This document shows positions 31,739-40,700 of a stretch of DNA of 62,000 bases, one piece after another. The stretch is from contig CM043952.1 of assembly GCA_014529385.2 (NCBI GenBank), positions 66,851,870-66,913,869 of the forward strand, in the 5' to 3' direction. The position numbers and the translations under genes were made by a program. A model generated the notes under the pieces. That model was not told the DNA's origin. It searched no databases and saw nothing but the letters and a program-made list of their open reading frames with translations. The first letter of the stretch is position 1. Each line of letters starts with the position of its first letter. Source of the stretch: Adiantum capillus-veneris (Eukaryota; Streptophyta; Polypodiopsida; Polypodiales; Pteridaceae).

Positions 31739-31904
31739 CAAGCATGTTTTTGAGCCCAGTTTGCATATTTTTTCACCTACATTGCATCCTTAGGCCCTGA
31801 ATAGCTCATGTTTCAATTTTCAAGTCATTTGAATAGTTAAAAGCTTCATTTCAGCTTTCAGTACTAAAAAGACGCTAACTTCTGAAATTGGAGTTACAGG
31901 ATCC
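31739..31904 (+). promoter_or_regulatory. Presumed leader of G2 ORF3 with splice-acceptor candidates
   Basis: A pyrimidine-leaning stretch ends in two AG dinucleotides (cttcatttcag, AG at 31852-31853; ctttcag, AG at 31860-31861), 44-52 bases before the ORF3 ATG. With a donor in the leader this would give a spliced mRNA for ORF3, as known for env-like genes of Athila-type elements. This is inference only. Confidence 0.35.
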
Positions 31905-33116
31905 ATGGATTCCGCTAAGTCATCGGCAACTAAGAGAAAAAGACCAACCATCAAGGATGCTCTTGCAGAGGCAGAACCTTTTGATATTCCAACAGAAACC
32001 CTCAAGCCAACCAAGACTTGGGTGGAGGAAGCAGTACTAGAAAAAGAGGGAATAAAGATCTACCAGGGGACTTTCAGAGATCCTCAAGGGCAATCGGTCG
32101 ATGTATCTATGATCCCACGAGAATTAGTGGATTATAGCAGATCAGAGAACATAAGCAAATACCTGGAAAAGGCTGACTTACACAGGTTCTTCACCTCGAG
32201 ACCATCAGGTGTAGACACAAGAAGAGTGTATGAGTTGGCAACATCCATTCAGAAGGATGGGAAAGCCACGTTGACAGCCATGGATGGAGAAACAGTTGAA
32301 GTACAGATCACTCCACAGCTCATTGCAGATGCATTGAAGCTGCACAACAAAGGGAGTTCTGTCAGAGAAAGAAGAGAGGCCATAGAGGTCTATGGATCAA
32401 AGAAACAAAATACAACCTACGGAGATATGGCAGATCAACGAGCGGCAACCCTTTGCCGATTATACAACCAGTTTTTCCATGTGTGCAGCAAAAGACCGCA
32501 GAAGTATACTACACCACCCCATGCCATTGCGACAACCATCACATGGGCACTGAAGAGCAACGTGCCAAAAGAGGTGAATTATGCTCAATACATCCACGAG
32601 CAAGTAATCGCCATGCACAACCAGAAACCAAAGTACATAGGAGGAGGAGAAATCCTAACAAGAATAGCTTATGAAGCTATTGGAGCTAGGGATCAAGGGC
32701 TACAAATTCCCTCCCAGAATGAGTGGCTTAGAGAAGCCGATGAGGAGGAAGAACAGCAAGAAGTGTCCAAGAGGGCGTCCACAAGAGCACGCCGAAAACT
32801 AGAAATAGTTTCAGAACCTGAAGAGGCTGTGGACGAGCCGCTCAAGAAGAAAGTGAAGAAGAAAGCCGATCCCAAGCAAACCAAAAGTCAAAAAGCCGCA
32901 AGAATGGAAAGGCTGGTGGAGCAGTTTAGAGCGGAAAGAGCTCTAAAGGGGGACTTCGAAGAAATGTGGGTGCCAGACCCCAGTAAAGTCGGAACCAGCT
33001 CAGCCAGGCCACATGTTGATCAATATGATCAATATATTAGAGCTTATGAGGAGTCGGAGGCCATATTGGAGCAGAACCTGTCGAGCCTTATACTGAAGAG
33101 GAAGTACAGCTTTTAA
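31905..33116 (+). CDS. G2 ORF3: 403-aa basic/acidic protein, nuclear-type signals, function unknown
   Basis: It lies where Athila elements have an env-like gene, but there is no signal peptide and no membrane segment. It starts with a basic patch (TKRKRPTIK, residues about 9-17). The middle (about 85-270) has a helical, globular look with VDTRRVYELATSI ... VEVQITPQLIADALKL and YIGGGEILTRIAYEAIG; this order recalls the putative plant transposon domain found in Athila-like ORFs (PF20167-like), a resemblance I hold with low confidence. Then come an acidic run and a second basic cluster (KKKVKKKADPKQTKSQK, about 314-330). The two basic clusters suggest nuclear import and nucleic acid binding. The start is the first ATG after array B. 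The end overlaps a -1 frame that leads into ORF4. No known function can be assigned. Confidence 0.8.
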   Translation: MDSAKSSATKRKRPTIKDALAEAEPFDIPTETLKPTKTWVEEAVLEKEGIKIYQGTFRDPQGQSVDVSMIPRELVDYSRSENISKYLEKADLHRFFTSRPSGVDTRRVYELATSIQKDGKATLTAMDGETVEVQITPQLIADALKLHNKGSSVRERREAIEVYGSKKQNTTYGDMADQRAATLCRLYNQFFHVCSKRPQKYTTPPHAIATTITWALKSNVPKEVNYAQYIHEQVIAMHNQKPKYIGGGEILTRIAYEAIGARDQGLQIPSQNEWLREADEEEEQQEVSKRASTRARRKLEIVSEPEEAVDEPLKKKVKKKADPKQTKSQKAARMERLVEQFRAERALKGDFEEMWVPDPSKVGTSSARPHVDQYDQYIRAYEESEAILEQNLSSLILKRKYSF

Positions 33117-33214
33117 AAGCTGAGCTGCAAAAGGACGACAAGGGGAAGAAGAAAGCAGAGGAGTCTACTGATCCTCAAGAGAAAGACGGGCAAGCAAACA
33201 AAGGGAAAGCCAAG

Positions 33215-35161
33215 ATGACTGAGGACAATCAGCCCTCTTTTACTGTTGTACCAAGCCAGAAGAAGATGGAAATTATTGTGGAGGAAACCACAATAGAAAT
33301 AAAAACAGAAGTTATGGGAAAGCCGGAGGCCGGGACCAAGGAAAAGAAGATAGATCCAGTTCAGCAAAAGAAAGATGATTACAAGGATCTGGTAGCGATA
33401 GGATACAGTGAAGAAGAGGCCCTGGAGGCAGTTTATGGGATATCCCTACGGAAACAAGATGATCGGAAAGGGACGAAAGAAAAGACAAAGGGTACAATGG
33501 AGAGTAAAGAAAAAATGGACGAGCCGAATCCATTGGAGGTGGTGGCACAAAGAGCTGTCATGTTGACAGATGAAGATGAAAAAGACATGCACATGGTGCA
33601 TGAACTGCTCAGCAAGATTAAAGAAAGATCCAGGGCAAAGGGAGTAGCACTTGAGACAGCAAAACAAAAGGAAGCAGAGTTGCAGAAGAAGTTAGAGAAT
33701 GCTATGACTGAATCTGAAAGTCATAAAGCATCACTCTACGACGCAGAAAACGAGAGAGACGGCTTGATACTCCAACTAGCCGAAGCTTCAAGAGAGGTAA
33801 CAAGCTCACAGGAAGCAAAGGAGCGAATAGAAGATGAGCTGGAGGCAGCCAAGGATGAGCTCATTGAGCTAAGGGAAAGAGTCGAACTTCAAGAAAGGAC
33901 AATCATGAGACTCAGGACCACCCCTAGAGCTAGCAGAGCAGGAACAGAACAAGAGGGAGCCCTCGTACCAGCTCTGGAGGAGCAGGTAAGAAGTCTGCAA
34001 AGAGAGCTGAGGTTAGAGCAAGTGCAAAGATTGCACATGGCAGAGGGATCATTGGCTACAGAGGAGCGGCTCACATCAGAAAACCAAACACTAAGGACAG
34101 AAAATGAGGCCCTCCGCAAACAGCTCCAAGACCTCCAAGAGCAACAAAGAAGAGAAACAGAGACACCACAAGAAGAAGCAGGGGGAGCAGCCATAGAGCT
34201 ACCAGAAACCGGAGAGGCAACCACATTCGAAAATCCAGCCCCAGTTCAAGAAGTGGCCTCGACTTCAGAAATCTCTGAAGAAGAAGAACAAAGGCTCCAG
34301 GACCAAATAGAAAAGTCAACAGAGGAAAGTGCCAAGGCGGAAATGGAATGGGAAAGGAGACTTCTCATCTCCATTAGACTTCAAGGGTTAGACACAAAAG
34401 TGCTCCATGAAGAGTGGATGCAACCCAGCCTGCCTTTCCCTCTGATGAAATTTGAAGTGATAAAGACGAAAAAGAGAATAGAGGAGGAGCAGTATGTCGC
34501 TCTTTACGAAGGCGACATCACAAAAGATGAACAATCAAAGAAGATTGTAGATTCTCAACCTAGATGGAGGAAAGGTTGGCTAAACAAATACCCAGCCTAC
34601 CTCATCTACTTGGTAGAGGCTCCAAAGGAGATTCGGGAGGATGCAACCTTCTGCCCGGTGCCAAGAGTCAGAAGCTGGAAAGAGCATGGCAGGATTGCAG
34701 AAAAGAAGCCAAATTGGCTTAATTACCCAAGGATGCCAGGACCAAAGGAAGGAGAGAAAATAGGTAAAGCCTACATGGTGAAAACCCTAATGGGCACCAT
34801 CAAACTCTTTACTGGCTCTCCTGACCTTTCGTGTCACATGCTAAAGAAAATCTGCAGAACTCTCTTAGCATGCATTGAAGTGTTCGCGCCAGATAAAGCC
34901 ACGACCTCGAGTCTACTATCGACGGCCGACACAGTGACGGATATGATGTATGATCTTTCATTGCAGCCATCACCAAAGGTGTTACATCTCTTATACCAAA
35001 GAATTATGTTTTTGCCTAGCTTCCACATGCAAACATTCGAAGAAGCTTTCTACACCGGCTTTTTCACTCACGAAAGCAAAATATTTGGCCCAACCTTGAC
35101 CATCGGCAACCTACGCTACGAATCACATTTGCAGATGCTCAAGACGACAGGACTCTATTGA
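33215..35161 (+). CDS. G2 ORF4: 648-aa coiled-coil protein, function unknown
   Basis: No membrane segment or signal peptide. Residues 1-50 are charged. About 54-75 (DYKDLVAIGYSEEEALEAVYG) resemble a UBA-type three-helix ubiquitin-binding motif (the IGY loop), a weak resemblance. A long coiled coil runs over about 125-315 with leucine heptads (ENQTLRTENEALRKQLQDL). After an acidic P/E/T linker, a globular C-terminal half (about 375-648) contains RWRKGWLNKYPAYLIYLVEAP and conserved-looking Trp and Cys residues. The same frame is open upstream to about 33050, overlapping the end of ORF3 and reading VEPYTEEEVQLLKAELQKDD, which fits the protein style; ORF3 and ORF4 may therefore have been one protein of about 1,070 residues, or be joined by a -1 shift. 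It stops 49 bp before the 3' LTR. Confidence 0.8.
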   Translation: MTEDNQPSFTVVPSQKKMEIIVEETTIEIKTEVMGKPEAGTKEKKIDPVQQKKDDYKDLVAIGYSEEEALEAVYGISLRKQDDRKGTKEKTKGTMESKEKMDEPNPLEVVAQRAVMLTDEDEKDMHMVHELLSKIKERSRAKGVALETAKQKEAELQKKLENAMTESESHKASLYDAENERDGLILQLAEASREVTSSQEAKERIEDELEAAKDELIELRERVELQERTIMRLRTTPRASRAGTEQEGALVPALEEQVRSLQRELRLEQVQRLHMAEGSLATEERLTSENQTLRTENEALRKQLQDLQEQQRRETETPQEEAGGAAIELPETGEATTFENPAPVQEVASTSEISEEEEQRLQDQIEKSTEESAKAEMEWERRLLISIRLQGLDTKVLHEEWMQPSLPFPLMKFEVIKTKKRIEEEQYVALYEGDITKDEQSKKIVDSQPRWRKGWLNKYPAYLIYLVEAPKEIREDATFCPVPRVRSWKEHGRIAEKKPNWLNYPRMPGPKEGEKIGKAYMVKTLMGTIKLFTGSPDLSCHMLKKICRTLLACIEVFAPDKATTSSLLSTADTVTDMMYDLSLQPSPKVLHLLYQRIMFLPSFHMQTFEEAFYTGFFTHESKIFGPTLTIGNLRYESHLQMLKTTGLY

Positions 35162-35197
35162 CCAAGCCTAAAAGTCATGTCAGGGACGACATGAACG

Positions 35198-35210
35198 CGG
35201 AGGGGGGGAG
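35198..35210 (+). other. G2 polypurine tract
   Basis: cggagggggggag abuts the TG of the 3' LTR and is the expected primer for plus-strand DNA synthesis. Confidence 0.9.
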
Positions 35211-36143
35211 TGTTGAGCCAGCAGAGGATCACACCCGCATTTTTGCTCACACCCATCATTTTGTAACCATTGATTGTAATAAATGTCTTTCCGACATTTA
35301 ATTTTAATTTGAGCCATTCATTAAGTAACGGGACTCAATTGAGTTTCCAGCTTGTAATCCCGACGTAATTTCACCTGCTGATGTAAATAATTAGAGATGT
35401 TTTCACCTCCAAGGCTGAGGTATATAAGCCAAAGTTTTGTAACCTAAAGGAGATTTCAATTATTAATCAAAGGGAGTTTTTGAGCGTCGTGACTGTGTCT
35501 GAGAGAGAGAGAGAGAGTCTTATCTCCTTGCTACGCGAGCTACGGGACCGCCATTGGAGAAGCGACACCACCATTGCGTTAGCAACGGTGAGAGCTACGC
35601 ACAGATACCAAGAGTGCGCGCTATCGGCTTCTACGTGTGGTAAGTTCCTACGAGCTTCGGTGTGAGTTTTCTTCCAACTCGTGTGTCGGAATAGAGCGTG
35701 CAGCATATCTATAGAACCACAACGAGTAGAGCTACACATTAGTACCATCGGGGTCAAGTTTTGGTCACCTGTATTTTTCGGCCTGTCTTCATACGCGTTT
35801 ACCGCACGGAGTGATTATAGGTTGATTTCGCAGTTCAAGTCTTTAGGGTGTTGTTCTTACCTAGTGTATAGACTTCCCCTTGAGTTTGAGATCGATTCGA
35901 TGATTCTAGATCCTGTTTCGTATAGCATTCGTTCGTAGTACGGATTTCAGTCACTTGCGTATTTTAGAACTTAGATTTGATTTCCTTAGTAGTGATTGTC
36001 ATTAGAAGGTCGAGTAGGTGATTTGACACCCACCTAGTTGTTTCCATGCGCCTGCGGGTCAAGCTCCGTCCTCGTCTGACAAATTCTGTTGTTGGTTGAG
36101 TTCTCGCTATTTAGCTTTCGCTAGCGGCGTAACCGCCTTAACA
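35211..36143 (+). repeat. G2 3' LTR (933 bp)
   Basis: Near-identical to 17113-18055; the length difference is in the (GA)n run. It carries the intact palindrome half-site TCATACGCGT at 35789-35798, where the 5' LTR has TCATACACGT. It is followed by the target duplication ACCGT (36144-36148). Confidence 0.95.
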
Positions 36144-36148
36144 ACCGT
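36144..36148. repeat. G2 right target site duplication ACCGT
   Basis: Matches 17108-17112. Confidence 0.95.
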
Positions 36149-36412
36149 TCAGCCTTGCACGTCAGTGCACCACCATCGAGCGCAGACCAATGGGGCACCT
36201 CCTCAAGCGATGGGTGAGTGATGCTCTCATCTCTCCGAGCACTTTTTTGAGGATGCCAAAACCCTTCGTTTTCCACGTGCTCCAATGTAATGCGCCTCAA
36301 GCGAGAGTATGCCCTTTTGCACTTGGCGCAAAGATAAGGTAGTTTTTCCTTGAGCCATCAATCGCGCTTAGGGCCTCCGAGGGACGACGATCATCCAAAT
36401 CAATGTCCTGCA
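36149..36412 (-). pseudogene. CACTA-1 TNP2-like transposase, N-terminal piece
   Basis: The minus strand reads PYLCAKCKRAYSRLRRITLEHV and then FWHPQKSARRDES, a short zinc-binding-like motif (C-A-K-C) of the kind found near the N-terminus of CACTA transposases. The exon seems to begin at 36412 after a splice acceptor (tgtgcag on the minus strand). It joins the middle piece at 17112 once G2 and one ACCGT copy are removed. Earlier exons were not found. Confidence 0.55.
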
Positions 36413-36471
36413 CACGTGATAAATTTTTTATTTAGTCATATGCGTTAAAAAATTAATAATTAATTAAAAGG

Positions 36472-36514
<43 letters not shown>

Positions 36515-36632
36515 TAGGGAAAGAGGGAGAGATAGAAATAGGGAAAGAGGGAGAGAAATCGAGAGAGAGAGAGGTTGAGGGAGAGAGATAGAAAGAGAGA
36601 GAGAGATAGAGATAGAGAGGAAAGAGGAAAGA

Positions 36633-36679
<47 letters not shown>

Positions 36680-36720
36680 AAGAGAGAGGAAAGAGGGAGA
36701 GAAATAGAGAGAGGTAGAGG

Positions 36721-36770
<50 letters not shown>

Positions 36771-36939
36771 AAGAGAGATAGAGAGAGAGACAAAGAAAGA
36801 GAGAGGAAAGATGTTATGGAATTGATATTTTATTATTTATTGCATCTAACAGGTGGAAAAGGCTTGATAGAGCTAGGCTATTGCAAAAGGATATTACTTT
36901 TTATGTATATTTTTCTTATTCAAGTGCTTCGGCCATTTA
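36413..36939. repeat. Long (GA)n-rich tract and spacer
   Basis: About 330 bp at 36471-36800 are made of (GA)n runs with interspersed gata and ggaaa. Long reading frames here (R/E or S/L repeats) are artefacts of the dinucleotide. It may lie in an intron of CACTA-1, since an exon starts at 36412. The remaining 36811-36939 is AT-rich. Confidence 0.85.
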
Positions 36940-37082
36940 TGTTGGAGCTATATATGGCTCACTCTACTCAACTTGGTCTCACCTATATATTTGTATCTTG
37001 TCCTCAATATGAATCAGTCTTTGGGAGCGTATATGGTGTGTCTCTTGTCTCGTCTCTCTCTCTCTGTCTCTACATCTCAACA
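36940..37082 (+). repeat. C2 5' LTR (143 bp)
   Basis: TGTTGGAGCTATATATGG...ATCTCAACA with TATA-like strings near 36950 and 36984 and a CT-rich end. Preceded by ATTTA. Confidence 0.95.
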
Positions 37083-37094
37083 TGGTATCAGAGC
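37083..37094 (+). other. C2 primer binding site (initiator tRNA-Met)
   Basis: TGGTATCAGAGC directly follows the LTR, the common plant copia primer site. Confidence 0.95.
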
Positions 37095-37377
37095 AGTAAC
37101 GATCATGCGCCGATTCAATTCATGGTGACAAAACAGTATGTGTATGCGATTTGCATGTAAGATTCAAAAATTGCTACAAATTTTATTTTTGAGCATTGAT
37201 TCTTGTTAACTGTGGTTGTTTTGTGTTAAGAAGAATATGATTAGTGTTTTGTGTGACGTTTATTGCTAATCAATCTAATCGTTGATTACGTTTTCTTGTT
37301 GATGACACCCTGAACTTCATCTCAATTTTTCTTGTTGTTCTGCTCAAAATTTGGAGAAACGGGAAAAGCGCAATGGA
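37095..37377 (+). other. C2 leader, left part, ending in the C1 target duplication
   Basis: No gene. The last five bases (ATGGA, 37373-37377) are the left target duplication of C1; the leader resumes at 42568. Confidence 0.85.
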
Positions 37378-37658
37378 TGTTGAAGATGATGAAACAGGAA
37401 ACAGAAGGAAGACAGCAACTCAAAGTAGGAAGAAGATGGAGAAGGAGAAGACACAGAGCTTGTGTACGAGATCTCTGTAGTCTCTCTCTCTGTATTGGAA
37501 TAATAATTGTGTTGTACAAACTCAGAGCTACAAAGCTTATATGAAACCCTAAGAGATAAGGTGTCCTTTCACACCGGATGTCCAGGGGGAAAAACCCAGT
37601 GGGAGAAAAGTGCCCCTGGTGAAGCGCGTATACACACTAACACTACTACATGTCTACA
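37378..37658 (-). repeat. C1 3' LTR (281 bp)
   Basis: On the minus strand it begins TGTAGACATG and ends CATCTTCAACA. The polypurine tract acaggggggatt lies just before it (plus-strand 37659-37670). Confidence 0.95.
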
Positions 37659-37759
37659 AATCCCCCCTGTAGTGATAGTGTGAATCCGTACAAGGTAGCA
37701 GATCATCATGTGTATGAGAGTAAGCCCAAAGCTTTTCAGAAAGCTTCAAACTTTTCTCG

Positions 37760-40700
37760 TTATAACGCCTTCGTAAATAGATCTGCAATGTTATCCTGTG
37801 TAGGACAGTAAGTTAGTGTGATCTCCCCTGCATGTAGCCTTTCCCTGACATAGTGGTAGTGAACCTCTATGTGCTTTGTTCTTGCATGAAATACTGGATT
37901 CCTTGCAACTGCAATAGCACTCTGACTGTCAGTGAAAATGGTAGTGGGTGCCTGTTGACACTCACAAAGATCTTCCAATAACCTGCGTATCCATACACAA
38001 TCAACTGTTGCCGTGAAAGCTGCCCTGTACTCAGCTTCACAAGTTGATGTAGCCACTGTGGGTTGCTTCTTGCTTAGCCAAGATATACATGCATTTCCCA
38101 AGAAAAAACAATTGCCACTTGTGGAATGTCGTGTGTCAAAATCACCAGCCCAATCTGAATCGCTGTAACCAAGAAGCTGCATAGAACTGTGCTTTCCATA
38201 CATATCCCCCCTTGGAAAGAACATGGCAAGATTAGGGGTACCTGAAAGGTAACGAAGTATGCGCTTCACAGCCTGCCAATGATGCATACCTGGGCTGTGC
38301 ATAAATCTGCTTGCTTGTGAAACCCCAAATTGAATGTCTGGACGAGTGTTGCCTGCCAAATATATCAAGCAACCAACCGCTGCTGCATAAGTATGTACAT
38401 CAAAAGTTTCTCCAGCATCATGCATGCTCAACTTTGATCCAGTTTCTACGGGTGTAGAGATTGGCTTACAATTTTGCATACCAAACTTGTCCAAAATTTT
38501 ATGCAAATATTTTGCCTGCAACATGTATATGCCATCCTCTGATTGCACAAACTGAATACCCAAGTAATAATGTAGCAAACCAAGATCAGACATCTCAAAG
38601 GTTTTTCTCAAAGCATCTTTAAACGCTTCAATTTCATCTGCAGTATTGCCTGTAAGAAGCATATCATCCACATAAAGTGTTAGCATAATGAGAACTCCAT
38701 CTCTCTTTTTGACATACAAAGTACTTTCTGCTGGACTATTCTGAAATCCCTGGCCAATCAAATAAGTATGTATCTTCTCATACCATGCTCTTGGAGCCTG
38801 TTTGAGACCATACAAAGCTTTACGCAATCTACATACCTTTTGCTCTTGACCTTTTACAACAAAACCACTTGGTTGACTTACATAAACTTCTTCCTGCAAA
38901 TCACCATTCAAAAAAGCAGTTTTGATATCCAACTGATGCACTTTCCAACCATGATGAGCAGCAATTGCAACTAGTGATCTAACTGTGGACGCATGAGAAG
39001 TAGGAGCAAAGGTTTCGTCATAATCTATGCCTTTCTGTTGCGCATAGCCTTTTGCCACAAGCCTTGCTTTGTACCTGTCAACAGTACCATCTTGTTTCCT
39101 TTTTACCTTAAAAACCCACTTTGTACCAATAGGCTTTTTACCTGTAGGCAAGTCCACTAGATCCCATGTATGATTCTTATGAATAGAATCAATTTCTTGC
39201 TGCATAGCATCTTTCCACTGAACACACTCTAAAGCTTGTTCAAATGAATCAGGCTCATCTGCATCACAAAGAGTGCTAAAGCAAGCCAAATCTACTTGCT
39301 CTCTGCCAAAAGTAGTACCAGCACGTGTTTTTCGTGGCAACGGTGCATCCAACTTGCTATCCTGCAAAGTTTTCTGAACCCATTTAGGCAAGGTTCTTTC
39401 TTCCCTGAGAACTTCTTGCTCTTCACGCACAATTTCCTCTACATCATGAGGTGTCACATGCTGATCAAAAGATTGATCAAGATTATCAACCTGTTGTGAA
39501 TCTTGATTTTCCACAAAAGAAGGAAGCAAACCTTCAAATACATCATGTGTCTGCATATGAGGTACATCAAAAGCAACCATAGGTTGAGCAGTAGTTTCTG
39601 CAAAAATTACATCACGACTTTCAAAAATCTTGTTTGTAGCAGGATTGTAAAGTCTATAACCTTTACTTCCACTACTGTACCCCACAAATATACATTTGAT
39701 TGCCTTATCATCAAGCTTCCCACGTAACTGCTGAGGGATGTGAGCATAAGCAAGACAACCAAAAACACGAAGATAACTGACTGAAGGTTTTTTGTCATAC
39801 CAAGCTTCATATGCAGTAATGGTCTTCAAGGCACGAGTAGGACACCTGTTCAAAACATGTGCTGCACAAGCAACTGCCTCCATCCATAGCTTATGAGGCA
39901 AACTCTTAGCCTTGAGCATACATCTAGCCGTCTCCATTAAAGACCTGTTCTTCCTTTCTGCAACACCATTCTGTTGTGGTGTGTATGGCATAGTGCATTG
40001 GTGTTTAATGCCTTTCTTTCCCAAAAAATCCTTAAATGCACCTGACATGTATTCACCTCCTCGATCGGTACGAAGAGTCTGTACTTTGCAACCTGTTTCA
40101 TTTTCAACCATGGCGACATAATGTTGAAAAACTGCAAACACGTCTGACTTTGCTTTGAGTGGATACACCCAACAAAACCTGGAAAAGTCATCAATGAAGG
40201 TCACAAAATAAAGGCTGTTTCCTATAGATGGCGTCCTCATAGGACCACATACATCACTGTGTACAAGCTGCAACTTTCGTGTCGCTCTAACTAAACCATC
40301 CTGCGAAAATGCAAATCTGTGCATCTTTCCAAGAACGCAACCTTCACATACATGTCTTGGTGGCATCTCCAATAAAGACAAATCATGCACCATATTATGA
40401 CGTTGTAAAGTCATCAAACTGCCATAACTAACATGCCCAAATCTAGCATGCCACAACTCAGCATCCTGCATGGCCTGAGTCTTTGTTTCTGCAATACATA
40501 CCTGAATCTGCTTTTCATAACGATCTAGCACAAATAGTCCATTTTCCAGCGTACCTGTAGTGATAAGAGAATAACCATTCTCTCGATCTCGTACAACACA
40601 TCTGTCATCCTCAAAAATGACCCGAAGACCATTTTTTGCAAGAGAGGATACAGACAACAAATTCTTCTTGATCCCTGGAACATATAAGACATCTGGCAAG

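Larger units (their letters stand above)
17113..36143 (+). mobile_element. G2: giant (19.0 kb) Ty3/gypsy LTR retrotransposon with extra genes
   Basis: LTRs at 17113-18055 and 35211-36143 start TGTTGAGCC and end CCTTAACA. The element is flanked by a perfect 5-bp duplication ACCGT (17108-17112 and 36144-36148). Internal order: tRNA-Asp primer site, 1.4-kb leader with palindrome array A, ORF1 (gag-protease), ORF2 (RT, RNase H, two H2C2 zinc modules, integrase, second protease, repeat tail), 2.8-kb spacer with palindrome array B, ORF3, ORF4, polypurine tract. By eye the LTRs differ by about seven substitutions plus GA-run length, so insertion is recent. Size, extra genes and leader recall Athila and Ogre/Tat elements, but the combination seen here is unlike the standard layouts I know. 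Confidence 0.95.

Noticed and set aside
31905-35161. Envelope-like gene pair
   Set aside because: No signal peptide, membrane segment or glycoprotein-type cysteine pattern in either protein.
36464-36793. Long reading frames of S/L or R/E repeats in the GA tract
   Set aside because: They are dinucleotide-repeat artefacts open in several frames at once.
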